A DNA stretch of 64,000 bases from an uncultured Aliiroseovarius sp. (GCF_947492455.1 NZ_CANLNB010000002.1:496001-560000); one strand, 5' to 3'. Shown: positions 6,761 through 15,062, numbered from the stretch's first letter. The notes: a model not told the origin generated them from the letters alone. Numbers and translations: made by a program.

Positions 6761-8172
6761 AGCGTGCGCACCTGCGGTCTGCGGTAGGACGCAACGGGTT
6801 CGATGATCAGCTCATGCAGAGCCCAGACCAGCGCATCTACGCGGTCGGGGCTGCCTTTGCCTTCGTAGCCTTGGCTGGTCATCCGGCACATCTGATCCTC
6901 CAGCGCGGCCATGTTGCCCGCATGGCTGACCCGCCCCTGTTCATAGAGTGCTGCCACAGGTTCCGCCCGCGTGACCTTGCCGCGCGTCGCGCGCACAGCC
7001 TTGTAGGGCACAGTCGCGTCGATCTGACGGATCACGCTTTCCACAAGGTCACCCCCTTGGTTGACCTCGGCTACCAGCCGGTCCGCCTGATGCCGATCCA
7101 TCGCGTTCAACGCGGCCTCGGCCCATTCGGACGGGCTGGCCGCAGTCACACTGGCATCTTCCAGCACCACGGCCTTCCATTCGCCCGGAGGCCCCTTCGT
7201 AAAGACACCCGCCACCACGATCCCACATTCATCGGACCCTTTATGGCCAGTCACCGGCGGATCCACCGCCACCACGACCCGATCCAGCACGGGCGTCTCG
7301 GACCCCAAACGATGCTGGTCCAGCATCGCCATGGTCCACAGCGCACCTTCCGTGTCTTCCAGAAGCACACCGTCCAGCTCTTGCCGCCCCAACCGCGTAT
7401 CCGCATAGCGCGTTCGCACCTCGTCCAGAAAGCTTTTCGCCAGATAGGCGCGGTTGGCTTCCGTCGGCGCATGCGTCGTCACCGTCGAGGGGTTCTTCAG
7501 GATCTGCTTTAGCACTCCCACATTGCGCGGCGTGGTAGTAACACATTGCCGGGGATGCGTCCCAAGGCGTAACCCGAACTGCAACATGTCCCACGTCTCC
7601 TCGGCCTTTTTCCACTTGGCCAGCTCGTCCACCCATGCCGCATCGAACTGCGGGCCACGCAGGCTTTCCGGCTCGTGCGCTGAAAACACCTGTGCGATTG
7701 CGCCATTGGGCCAGACCAACCTGCGTCGCCCGGCCTCCCACACCGGACGCCGGTCCGGCGGCGAGCACGCCAGAATGCCGCTTTCGCCAAACACCATCAC
7801 CTCGCGCACCTGATCGATGGTTTCCCCCACCAAGGCCACACGACGCGAACGGCCGGGATCCAGCGGCCCTGCCCCCTCGACCTCGGACCGCACCCATTCG
7901 GACCCGGCGCGAGTTTTCCCCGCGCCACGCCCGCCCATGATCACCCATGTCCGCCAGTCCCCCTCGGGTGGCAGCTGGTGATCCAAGGCCCAGAACTCAA
8001 ATAGATAGGGCAGCGCCATCAGCGCCCCGTCACTCAGATCGTTCAGAAAGCTCTCGCGCTCGTCTTTCGTCGCGCAGGCAAGCCAGTCTGCGCCCGATTT
8101 CGTCTCGGGCCTGAGCAAGGTCCAGCTCTGCCGCTCGTCCGCCGCCAAATCCGGCTTTACCACTTTGTTCAA
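6754..8172 (-). CDS. GTA terminase large subunit (orfg2)
   Basis: 472 residues from the proposed TTG start at 8172 (ribosome site AAAGGA, spaced 6-7). Walker A is MGGRGAGKTR around residue 80-88, Walker B is FDAAWVDELAKWK, and the nuclease half has VVVAVDPPVTGHKGSDECGIVVAG, the RuvC-like Asp strand; GSPDRVDALVWALHEL ends the nuclease fold. This ATPase-nuclease packages DNA by a headful mechanism in GTAs. The frame is open up to 8217 and overlaps orfg1 by about 143 bases with the TTG start. An internal Met at about 8019 would avoid overlap but removes conserved sequence before YLFEFWALDHQ. The start is uncertain, the identity is not. Confidence 0.93.
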   Translation of the reverse strand: MNKVVKPDLAADERQSWTLLRPETKSGADWLACATKDERESFLNDLSDGALMALPYLFEFWALDHQLPPEGDWRTWVIMGGRGAGKTRAGSEWVRSEVEGAGPLDPGRSRRVALVGETIDQVREVMVFGESGILACSPPDRRPVWEAGRRRLVWPNGAIAQVFSAHEPESLRGPQFDAAWVDELAKWKKAEETWDMLQFGLRLGTHPRQCVTTTPRNVGVLKQILKNPSTVTTHAPTEANRAYLAKSFLDEVRTRYADTRLGRQELDGVLLEDTEGALWTMAMLDQHRLGSETPVLDRVVVAVDPPVTGHKGSDECGIVVAGVFTKGPPGEWKAVVLEDASVTAASPSEWAEAALNAMDRHQADRLVAEVNQGGDLVESVIRQIDATVPYKAVRATRGKVTRAEPVAALYEQGRVSHAGNMAALEDQMCRMTSQGYEGKGSPDRVDALVWALHELIIEPVASYRRPQVRTLG

Positions 8173-8380
8173 GGCGTTTCCTTTCTTCAAATACCGTTTG
8201 CATCGCGCGGCGCACATCGGTCACGGCCTTCGCCAATTCCGGCGTGGTTTCGCACCCACCTGTTTCCGCCGTAGACAACTGGCGATCCAACTCTTTCAAA
8301 ACACGTAGAAAAAACGCGTCCGCGATCTTCAGATAATCTTCCGAAGCGGCGTCTTTCCCCAAAGGCGTAATCATTGTCAT
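8030..8380 (-). CDS. GTA small terminase-like protein (orfg1)
   Basis: 116 residues from ATG 8380 (MTMITPLGKDAASEDYLKIADAFFLRVLKELDRQL). It sits at the position of orfg1, which encodes the small terminase subunit of the R. capsulatus GTA. The body is helical with a coiled-coil-like stretch TTPELAKAVTDVRRAMQTVFEERKRLEQ and a basic tail rich in Arg and Glu. Two alternative ATGs exist: 8401 (adds seven residues, MRGNKKR) and 8374. A GAGAGG lies 13 bases before 8380, rather far. Small terminases are poorly conserved, so the assignment rests mainly on gene order; the end overlaps the orfg2 frame. Confidence 0.72.
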   Translation of the reverse strand: MTMITPLGKDAASEDYLKIADAFFLRVLKELDRQLSTAETGGCETTPELAKAVTDVRRAMQTVFEERKRLEQSGKAGFGGGRAAELDLAQARDEIGRRLACLRDERRARELSERSE

Positions 8381-8425
8381 TCTTTTTTTGTTGCCTCTCA
8401 TGCTCTTGTCCGCACAAGCGACATG

Positions 8426-8459
8426 AAAAAACGGCCCCGGGCGGATGCCCAAGGCCGTT
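8426..8459 (-). terminator. Intrinsic terminator-like hairpin between mltG and the GTA cluster
   Basis: On the minus strand AACGGCC-TTGGGC, loop ATCC, GCCCGG-GGCCGTT is followed by six T. This is a textbook intrinsic terminator. It lies only 46 bases before the orfg1 ATG, so it either ends mltG transcription or sits in the GTA leader RNA. Confidence 0.85.
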
Positions 8460-8486
8460 ACGTTCACGTCTTCTAGCGTATGTCAG

Positions 8487-8515
8487 AGACTACACGGGAC
8501 CGTACGTTCGGTCAA
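8487..8515 (-). promoter_or_regulatory. Candidate GTA cluster promoter with overlapping palindrome
   Basis: On the minus strand TTGACC, 17 bases, TAGTCT resembles a sigma-70 promoter. The -35 region overlaps the inverted repeat GACCG-N6-CGGTC (8498-8513). The nearby terminator-like hairpin (8426-8459) would lie in the leader. Motif match is moderate; no experimental support. Confidence 0.35.
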
Positions 8516-8522
8516 AAAGCAA

Positions 8523-8539
8523 CGCGCGGCTCCCGCGCG
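8523..8539 (-). terminator. Short GC hairpin after mltG, possible terminator
   Basis: CGCGCGG, 3-base loop, CCGCGCG; on the minus strand it is followed by TTGCTTTTTG. It lies 22 bases after the mltG stop and may be the real mltG terminator. Confidence 0.5.
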
Positions 8540-8560
8540 CTGCAGTAAGATTTTGGCAAC

Positions 8561-9721
8561 CTACTGGTTTGCGCGCTCGGCTTCGATCTTGCGCCATTCC
8601 GCCACGTTGGCGTTGTGCTGCGCCAAGGTTTCCGCAAAGGCGTGCCCGCCCGTGCCATCTGCCACGAAGAACAGATAGGGTGTACTGTCCGGGTTCAAAG
8701 CGGCCTCGATCGCAGCGCGGCCCGGGTTGGCAATCGGTGTCGGCGGCAGCGCGTCAATCACATAGGTGTTGTACGGCGTTTCGCGGCGCAGTTCGCTTTG
8801 ACGCAGACCACGCCCAAGGCTGCCCTGCCCTTTGGTGATGCCATAGATAACCGTCGGGTCCGTTTGCAAACGCATCCCTTTGTTCAGGCGGTTCACAAAC
8901 ACGCTGGCAACCTGACGACGTTCCTCGGCCAGACCGGTTTCCTTTTCGACGATGGACGCCATCACAAGCGCCTCTTCCGCACTCGCATAAGGCAGGTCCG
9001 CCGCGCGGTTGTTCCACGCTTCGGCCAGAATTTCGACCTGCGCATCCTGCATCGAGGCGATCAACGCCGCACGATCTGCACCCGCTTTCACCTCATAGCT
9101 ATCGGGGGCCAAACTGCCCTCAGCGGGGGTGCTGGCAACCTCGCCCGATAGGAAATCGGCACGGTTCAGGCTGTCCACAACCTGCCAGCTGGTCACGCCC
9201 TCGGCGACAGCGATCCGGAACCGCGTGTCGCTCTCATCGCGCTTCTCAATATATGCGGCAGGGGCATCCCCCTCCAGCTCGGCCGGTTTGAACTCGGCGG
9301 TGATCTGGTACTCTTGCGTGGCCGGATCCAGTTCACGCACCTGCATAACAGCCGACAGAACACCGACGCGATACAGAATTTCCGTCCCGCAGGTCGACGC
9401 CCCGCCACGCGTGACGATATCCACGATCTCTTCCATCGAGGCGCCTTCGTTCACAAGGAACGAGCCCGCCTTCAAAGCCGAGGCCTTGTCCGAATACTCA
9501 ACACCAATCCGGAAAATCGCAGCGTTCGAAATCGCCCCCTGCGCTTCCAGACTATCCGCCACGCGCGAGAACGAGCTGCCACGCTCGACTCGCAGGCAGA
9601 TGGTTTCTGCAAGCGGACCTTCAGACGTGTACTGTTTTTGGCCCCATGCCACCACGCCGACCGCAACGATCAGCACGACAATGAACAGGCTCAGCGCATT
9701 CGAGGCGATGTTGCGCCACAT
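8561..9721 (-). CDS. mltG: Endolytic murein transglycosylase MltG (YceG)
   Basis: 386 residues. An N-terminal membrane segment (about residues 7-26, ALSLFIVVLIVAVGVVAWG) is followed by a LysM-like/YceG domain. Family motifs are ASIVEKETGLAEERRQVASVFVNRLNKGMRLQTDPTVIYGI, with the catalytic Glu in EKETG, and the end motif NPGRAAIEAALNPDSTPYLFFVADGTGGHAFAETLAQHNANVA. The enzyme cleaves nascent glycan strands at the membrane and sets their length. Its ATG shares a base with the fabF stop (TGATG), so the two genes are co-translated. fabF-mltG linkage is common in bacteria. Full length. Confidence 0.96.
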   Translation of the reverse strand: MWRNIASNALSLFIVVLIVAVGVVAWGQKQYTSEGPLAETICLRVERGSSFSRVADSLEAQGAISNAAIFRIGVEYSDKASALKAGSFLVNEGASMEEIVDIVTRGGASTCGTEILYRVGVLSAVMQVRELDPATQEYQITAEFKPAELEGDAPAAYIEKRDESDTRFRIAVAEGVTSWQVVDSLNRADFLSGEVASTPAEGSLAPDSYEVKAGADRAALIASMQDAQVEILAEAWNNRAADLPYASAEEALVMASIVEKETGLAEERRQVASVFVNRLNKGMRLQTDPTVIYGITKGQGSLGRGLRQSELRRETPYNTYVIDALPPTPIANPGRAAIEAALNPDSTPYLFFVADGTGGHAFAETLAQHNANVAEWRKIEAERANQ

Positions 9722-10983
9722 CAGTCAGCAACCTTCCCCATCACAAGGCTGGCATTGGTGCCACCAAAGCCAAAGCTGTTAGACAGCGCGACGTTGATTT
9801 CGCGCTTCTCTGCCTTGTTGGCGGCCAGCGACAGGCGCGGCGCGATGGCCGGGTTGTCTAGGTTGATGGTCGGCGGAGCGATCTGGTCACGGATGGCCAG
9901 AACGCAGAAGATCGCTTCCACAGCGCCCGCAGCACCCAGCAGGTGTCCGATCGACGATTTGGTCGAGGACATGGTGGCCTTATCGGCTGCATCGCCCAGC
10001 AGACGCTCAACTGCGCCCAGTTCCACCGTGTCGGCCATGGTCGAGGTGCCGTGTGCGTTGATATAGTCAATCGCCGCAGGCTCCAGCCCGGCTTTGCCAA
10101 GGGCGGCTTGCATGGCGCGGAAACCACCGTCGCCATCCTCGGCCGGTGCAGTGATGTGGTACGCATCGCCCGACAGGCCATAGCCCAGCACTTCAGCATA
10201 GATCTTCGCGCCGCGTGCTTTTGCGTGCTCGTACTCTTCCAGAACCACGATGCCCGCGCCCTCGCCCATCACGAACCCATCACGGTCTTCGTCATAGGGG
10301 CGGCTTGCAGCCTGCGGATCGTCGCCGCGCTTGGTCGACAGGGCTTTACAGGCGTTGAAACCAGCAATGCCCAACTCGCAGATTGCGGCCTCGGCGCCAC
10401 CGGCAACCATCACATCCGCATCACCCGACTGGATCAGACGGCTTGCGTCGCCAATGGCGTGCGCGCCGGTCGAACAGGCCGTCACGACCGAGTGGTTCGG
10501 GCCTTTGAAGCCAAACTTGATCGACACCTGACCTGAGATCAAGTTGATCAGCGAGCCGGGGATAAAGAACGGCGACACACGGCGCGGGCCGCGCTCGTTC
10601 AGCAGGATCGAGGTATCGGCAATGGTCGACAGACCACCAATGCCCGAGCCGATGATCACGCCGGTACGCAGAAGGCTTTCCTCATCCTCGGGCAACCAGT
10701 CAGCATCTTTCACAGCCATCTCGGCCGCGGCCAGACCATAGAGGATGAAATCATCAACTTTGCGGCGCTCTTTCGGCTCCATCCAGTCGTCCGGGTTGAA
10801 GGTGCCATTGGTGCCATCTCCCAGCGGTACTTCGCAGGCATATTTGGTAGTCACGCGCGAGGCGTCAAATTTCGTAATCGGGCCTGCGCCGGACTGTCCG
10901 TCCAGAATACGCTCCCATGTTTCCTCGACGCCGCTTGCCAGCGGAGAAATCATGCCCAATCCTGTTACAACCACTCGACGCAT
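9721..10983 (-). CDS. fabF: 3-oxoacyl-[acyl-carrier-protein] synthase II
   Basis: 420 residues from ATG 10983 (MRRVVVTGLGMISPLASG), preceded by AAGGG; the frame extends upstream to 11040 without family similarity. The thiolase-fold condensing enzyme has its Cys in VVTACSTGAHAIG and the two His in INAHGTSTMADTVE and KSSIGHLLGAAGAVE, with the C-terminal NSFGFGGTNASLV. It elongates acyl-ACP with malonyl-ACP in fatty-acid synthesis. It shares an operon with mltG downstream; acpP, fabG and fabD lie upstream on the same strand but are separated by the HisA-like gene and an acpP terminator. Confidence 0.97.
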   Translation of the reverse strand: MRRVVVTGLGMISPLASGVEETWERILDGQSGAGPITKFDASRVTTKYACEVPLGDGTNGTFNPDDWMEPKERRKVDDFILYGLAAAEMAVKDADWLPEDEESLLRTGVIIGSGIGGLSTIADTSILLNERGPRRVSPFFIPGSLINLISGQVSIKFGFKGPNHSVVTACSTGAHAIGDASRLIQSGDADVMVAGGAEAAICELGIAGFNACKALSTKRGDDPQAASRPYDEDRDGFVMGEGAGIVVLEEYEHAKARGAKIYAEVLGYGLSGDAYHITAPAEDGDGGFRAMQAALGKAGLEPAAIDYINAHGTSTMADTVELGAVERLLGDAADKATMSSTKSSIGHLLGAAGAVEAIFCVLAIRDQIAPPTINLDNPAIAPRLSLAANKAEKREINVALSNSFGFGGTNASLVMGKVAD

Positions 10984-11174
10984 TCTGGTGCCCTTTCTCA
11001 GGTTTTCAAATGTCTTGGCGGTGATAGCGCGGCTGGGCATGGTGGGGCAAGCCGAATCCGTGCACAGGTGAAAGCTCGCCTATCGATGCGCGCACCGTTA
11101 CCCCTGTGATTGCTGGCCAGCGACGGTCATGTGTCCGCATTGGTCACTGGCCAACAAACTCGTTCCAAAAAGGA

Positions 11175-11918
11175 TCAGATGAACTCTGCCTTGGGTTCAG
11201 GTGCAGGACGCGCGACGTCCAAAGCCGCCACCAGATCCACATCCTTCGAGAACAACGCCCGTCCGATCAACGTACCCGCAATGTTCGGCACATATTTCAA
11301 CCGCGCAACATCATCCAGCTCGTGCACGGTGCCAGCCGCAATCACTTGATGCTTTGTTTCGCCCGCAAGCGCGCTCAATAGACCCAGTTGCGCATCCGGC
11401 TGCTCGATATCGCTATCGATATCGGTAATCAGAACACTGGCCAGTGGCACATCGGCATAGGATGCAAGGAAGCTTTCCGGAGACATCGCGACAGGATTGC
11501 GCCACCCGTCCGTCATCAGATTGCCCTGCCAAACGTCAGCGGCCAAAACGATTTGATCCGGATAGCGGTTCGCAAGCTCTTTCACCATGGCGGGATCTCG
11601 CGTGGCGACGGTTCCCATCACAACACGCCCGGCGCCCTTCTCAATCCAGGCTTCCGCCATGTCGCGGGTACGGATCCCGCCAGCCACCTGCACCGAACAT
11701 CCGGACGCGTTGATGATGTTTTCGATCAGCTCGGCGTTGTCGCCTTCGCCAGCAACCGCATCGAAATCGGTGACTTGGATCCATTCGGCCCCAGCCTCGG
11801 CAAAACCCTGTGCTGTTTCCACAGGGTCCACATGCCAGATCGAGGGCTCTTCAAGACGACCGCGATGCAACGTCACACAACGTCCGTTCTGCAATTCGAG
11901 AGTAGGATAGATAATCAT
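11175..11918 (-). CDS. HisA-like TIM-barrel protein, catalytic Asp replaced by Glu
   Basis: 247 residues from ATG 11918 (ribosome site AAGGAG, 7 bases). The fold is that of HisA, the isomerase of the fourth step of histidine synthesis: an N-terminal IIYPTLELQNGRCVTLHRG, phosphate loops VAGGIRTRDMAEAWIEKGAGRVVMGT and IAAGTVHELDDV, and a second half-barrel strand VLAADVWQGNLMTDGWRN. The first catalytic Asp (IDL in true HisA) is Glu here (LEL), while the second (AADV) is kept. No other his genes are near; it stands between fabF and acpP. Probably a paralogue with altered or regulatory function; it could still be a divergent isomerase. Confidence 0.7.
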   Translation of the reverse strand: MIIYPTLELQNGRCVTLHRGRLEEPSIWHVDPVETAQGFAEAGAEWIQVTDFDAVAGEGDNAELIENIINASGCSVQVAGGIRTRDMAEAWIEKGAGRVVMGTVATRDPAMVKELANRYPDQIVLAADVWQGNLMTDGWRNPVAMSPESFLASYADVPLASVLITDIDSDIEQPDAQLGLLSALAGETKHQVIAAGTVHELDDVARLKYVPNIAGTLIGRALFSKDVDLVAALDVARPAPEPKAEFI

Positions 11919-12032
11919 GAAGCGTCTCCTTCGCCTTACCATTCACGGCTCAGTGAAGTTTAGCACATCCCACAGCGGGCGTTTAATTTCGGCTCAATTG
12001 GGGCTGAAACCGGCAAAAGGCGCTCTTAAACA

Positions 12033-12063
12033 TAAAAAACGGCCCATCCGAAGATAGGCCGTC
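12033..12063 (-). terminator. acpP terminator
   Basis: On the minus strand ACGGCCTATC, TTCG loop, GATGGGCCGT, then six T. It begins about 26 bases after the acpP stop: a strong intrinsic terminator separating acpP from the HisA-like gene. Confidence 0.9.
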
Positions 12064-12088
12064 TTTGAAACTCGTGTGCCCTGAAAGA

Positions 12089-12322
12089 TCAGGCAGCTTC
12101 GGTGATGAATTTCACAGCGTCGCCGAAGGTCTGAATGGTTTCAGCAGCGTCGTCCGGGATTTCAATGCCGAACTCTTCTTCGAAAGCCATAACCAGCTCT
12201 ACGGTGTCCAGGCTGTCTGCGCCCAGGTCGTCGATGAACGAGGCGGTCTCGGTGACCTTGTCCTCTTCAACACCCAGGTGCTCAACTACGATTTTTTTCA
12301 CGCGATCTGCGACGTCGCTCAT
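12089..12322 (-). CDS. acpP: Acyl carrier protein
   Basis: 77 residues, very acidic. The phosphopantetheine site is Ser37 (counting Met) in [28 protein letters not shown], the universal ACP motif. It carries growing acyl chains for FabF, FabG and FabD encoded around it. A clear ribosome site (GAGGA, 7 bases) precedes the ATG. It has its own strong terminator and a candidate promoter about 140 bases upstream, as expected for a very highly expressed gene. Confidence 0.98.
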   Translation of the reverse strand: MSDVADRVKKIVVEHLGVEEDKVTETASFIDDLGADSLDTVELVMAFEEEFGIEIPDDAAETIQTFGDAVKFITEAA

Positions 12323-12459
12323 GATAAATCCTCACGTTAGTTCAGGGCTTGGCCCTTTTCGTTTGACCCATTTGGGCCGCTAAGTTTCCCGCGCGTTACG
12401 CCGAGACCCCCAGCCCATGCGGACTGCCCAACGTGGGCTAATGGGGAAAACCTGCGCCG

Positions 12460-12487
12460 CCTATAACACATCGGTGAAGATAGGCAA
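12460..12487 (-). promoter_or_regulatory. acpP: Candidate acpP promoter
   Basis: On the minus strand TTGCCT, 16 bases, TATAGG. It lies in the 220-base fabG-acpP gap and gives a leader of roughly 130 bases containing a GCCCA-ACG-TGGGC hairpin (12426-12438). Motif-based only. Confidence 0.4.
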
Positions 12488-12542
12488 ACGCTTTCGCGGT
12501 GCAAGGGCGCAGACAAAAAAACGCTGACCGCGCCCATCACCT

Positions 12543-13280
12543 TTAGAGCATAGCCATACCGCCATTGACGTGGATGGTTGCCCCGGTCGTATAGCCTGCC
12601 TCGTTCGAGGCCAGATACAGAACGGCTGCTGCAATTTCTTCGGGCGAGCCCATGCGGCCAGCCGGAATTTGCGCCAGTGTGCCCGACTTCTGGTCGTCGG
12701 TCAGCTTGTCGGTCATCGCGGTGCCAATGAAACCGGGCGCGATGCAGTTTGCGGTGATACCACGGCTGGCAACTTCGTAGGCGATGGACTTGGTCAGGCC
12801 GACCATACCGGCCTTCGACGCGGCATAGTTTACCTGACCGGGGTTGCCAGTTGCTCCAACGATCGAGCCGATGTTGATGATGCGGCCCCAGCGGGCTTTC
12901 ATCATCGGGCGCATCACGCCACGGCACAGACGCATGGTCGAGGTCAGGTTGACGTTAATCACGTCGTCCCAATCCTGATCCGACAGACGCATGAACAGTT
13001 GGTCACGGGTGATGCCTGCGTTGTTCACCAGAATATCGACACCGCCCATCGCTTCCACGGCCTGCTTCGGCAGGGCGTCCACGGCCTCGCCATCCGACAG
13101 GTTGCAGGGAAGTACATGGGCGCGTTCACCCAGTTCAGCGGCCAGCGCCTCAAGCGGTTCCACACGGGTGCCAGACAGCGCCACGGTTGCGCCAGCAGCG
13201 TGCAACGCCTTGGCGATCGCGCCACCAATGCCGCCGGATGCGCCCGTCACCAGAGCATTTTTTCCAGTCAGATCAAACAT
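12543..13280 (-). CDS. fabG: 3-oxoacyl-[acyl-carrier-protein] reductase
   Basis: 245 residues from ATG 13280 (MFDLTGKNALVTGASGGIGGAIAKAL); AAGGA 7 bases upstream fixes this start over an ATG six codons earlier. It has the Rossmann TGxxxGIG motif, NNAG (ILVNNAGITRD) and the catalytic Ser-Tyr-Lys (INIGSIVG, VNYAASK), ending TGATIHVNGGMAML. It uses NADPH to reduce 3-oxoacyl-ACP. Gene order fabD-fabG-acpP is the classical fab cluster. Confidence 0.97.
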   Translation of the reverse strand: MFDLTGKNALVTGASGGIGGAIAKALHAAGATVALSGTRVEPLEALAAELGERAHVLPCNLSDGEAVDALPKQAVEAMGGVDILVNNAGITRDQLFMRLSDQDWDDVINVNLTSTMRLCRGVMRPMMKARWGRIINIGSIVGATGNPGQVNYAASKAGMVGLTKSIAYEVASRGITANCIAPGFIGTAMTDKLTDDQKSGTLAQIPAGRMGSPEEIAAAVLYLASNEAGYTTGATIHVNGGMAML

Positions 13281-13346
13281 CTGCTTATCCTTCTTCACGT
13301 TTCCGGCCTGCCATCTTCAGAGTGCTAGACCGGCTGAATTTTCTGA

Positions 13347-14288
13347 TTATCCGTTCAGCGCTTCTACAGCGGCTTTGACATCCTCGGGCGTTCCGATGGC
13401 TCGGGTGGCTACCGATCTGTCGATCCGTTTAACCATGCCGGACAGGGCCTTGCCTGCGCCGATCTCCCAGATCTCGCTCACGCCATGCTCGGCCATATAG
13501 GCCACGCTTTCACGCCAGCGAACCGAGCCCGTCACCTGTTCCACCAGAAGCGATCGGATCATCGCCGGATCAGCGACCTCTGCGGCGCGAACGTTTGCGA
13601 CCAGCGGCACGGCAGGCGCATTCATTTCCACGTGGACCAGCGCCTCAGCCATAACTTCAGCAGCGGGCTGCATCAAGGCGCAGTGGAAAGGCGCGCTGAC
13701 AGGCAGCAAAACCGCGCGGCGGGCACCCTTGCCCTTGGCGATCTCAACTGCGCGCTCAACGGCTTCTTTGTGGCCGGACACGACCACCTGAGCGGGGTCG
13801 TTGTCGTTTGCCGCCTGACAAATCTGGTCGTGAGCGGCTTCCGAAGCCACTTCAGCCGCCGTGTCGAAGTCCAACCCCAGAAGCGCGGCCATCGCGCCAA
13901 CACCCACCGGCACGGCGTCCTGCATGGCCTTGCCACGGGTGCGCAGCAGACGCGCCGTGTCGGCAACGCTCAAAGCGCCCGCTGCAGCCAGTGCCGAGTA
14001 TTCCCCCAGCGAATGGCCGGCAACATAAGACGCCGCGTCGATCGAGACGCCTTCCGCCTCAAGCGCGCGCATGGTGGCCAGCGAGGTTGCCATCAAAGCA
14101 GGCTGAGCATTCTGGGTCAGGGTCAGTTCTTCCTGCTCACCTTCCCAGATCAGAGACGACAGCTTTTCGCCAAGCGCCTCGTCGACCTCGTTAAAAACGG
14201 CTTTCGCTGTGGGATAGGCGTCTGCAAGGGCCTTGCCCATGCCAATGCTTTGGGCCCCTTGCCCGGGAAATACGAATGCGCGGCTCAT
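13347..14288 (-). CDS. fabD: Malonyl-CoA:ACP transacylase
   Basis: 313 residues, start MSRAFVFPGQGAQSIGMGKALAD. The nucleophile Ser is in GHSLGEYSALAAAGA, with the active-site Gln in FPGQGAQ and His in LLPVSAPFHCALMQPA. It loads malonyl units onto ACP. The next gene, fabG, starts 66 bases after its stop and runs in the same direction. Full length for the family with no defects. Confidence 0.97.
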   Translation of the reverse strand: MSRAFVFPGQGAQSIGMGKALADAYPTAKAVFNEVDEALGEKLSSLIWEGEQEELTLTQNAQPALMATSLATMRALEAEGVSIDAASYVAGHSLGEYSALAAAGALSVADTARLLRTRGKAMQDAVPVGVGAMAALLGLDFDTAAEVASEAAHDQICQAANDNDPAQVVVSGHKEAVERAVEIAKGKGARRAVLLPVSAPFHCALMQPAAEVMAEALVHVEMNAPAVPLVANVRAAEVADPAMIRSLLVEQVTGSVRWRESVAYMAEHGVSEIWEIGAGKALSGMVKRIDRSVATRAIGTPEDVKAAVEALNG

Positions 14289-14378
14289 GGCCCCTCCTCT
14301 TTATGCCAATGGCTTTGGGGAATGGGATACCTTGCGACGCAGCGCTGTGCAAACTGTTTGGGAACGAACCGCCTAAGA

Positions 14379-15062
14379 TCAGGCGGCCCGGAAGGCGCGA
14401 CCCACTGCTCCATGCGAAGGCGCGGTGCTCCGATGGCTTTCATAGCTGGGGATCGTCAACCCGCCGCGATCATCTTTCAGGTCTCGCAAAAGGCGGTCTT
14501 GGATCGGCCGCAACAGCTGCTCGGGACCGGACAGAACCTCGACCGCGGTCAGGTTCATATCACCATCATCAAGACGCAGATACAGCGTCGCCTGACGCGA
14601 ATTGGCCAATCCCCCGGTGCTTTTGCTGCAGGACAACAGCAATCCAGTCACGTCGTCGAACGGCACAACGACTTCGGTCTGGAACGTGTTGCCCGAGGCA
14701 ATCCGCCCACGACGCACCTCGCGGTTGCGCAGATCGACATGGGTCGATGCTACGCCTGTGCTTTGACCCAGAAGATACAGCAGCCCACCCAGACCAACAA
14801 ACAAACAGGTCAAACCGATCTTCATCGTCAGAAGGACGGTGTCATCCAACACCGGAGCGCTTTGCATCACCCACAGACCGGTCGACGAAATCGCCAACGC
14901 CACCCCCAGAAAACGGCTGAATGCCCGCAAAACCAGCCCGCCACCGACTGCCTTTACTTGGTTCGTCAACGCGTACCCCCAATTGGTAGGCGTAAGCAAA
15001 ACCGGCTGAGATGAATGGGACATTTCCGTGCCAGACTGAGGTACAGGTGAAACCATGGTCAT
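14379..15062 (-). CDS. Unknown two-segment membrane protein
   Basis: 227 residues from ATG 15062 (alternatives 15056 and 15023); the frame is open to 15230 without plausible start support. Two hydrophobic segments lie at about residues 45-65 (VLRAFSRFLGVALAISSTGLWVM) and 75-98 (LLTMKIGLTCLFVGLGGLLYLLG). A soluble C-terminal part follows that alternates beta strands (STHVDLRNREVRRGRIASGNTFQTEVVVPFDDVTGLLLS) like a PH-type membrane-protein domain. No enzyme motif is recognised and no function is proposed. It faces away from rpsF and is separated from fabD by a 90-base gap. Confidence 0.65.
   Translation of the reverse strand: MTMVSPVPQSGTEMSHSSQPVLLTPTNWGYALTNQVKAVGGGLVLRAFSRFLGVALAISSTGLWVMQSAPVLDDTVLLTMKIGLTCLFVGLGGLLYLLGQSTGVASTHVDLRNREVRRGRIASGNTFQTEVVVPFDDVTGLLLSCSKSTGGLANSRQATLYLRLDDGDMNLTAVEVLSGPEQLLRPIQDRLLRDLKDDRGGLTIPSYESHRSTAPSHGAVGRAFRAA

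Noticed and set aside
13485-15014. 509-codon plus-strand frame opposite fabD and the membrane protein
   Set aside because: Antisense shadow; spans two real genes and a gap.
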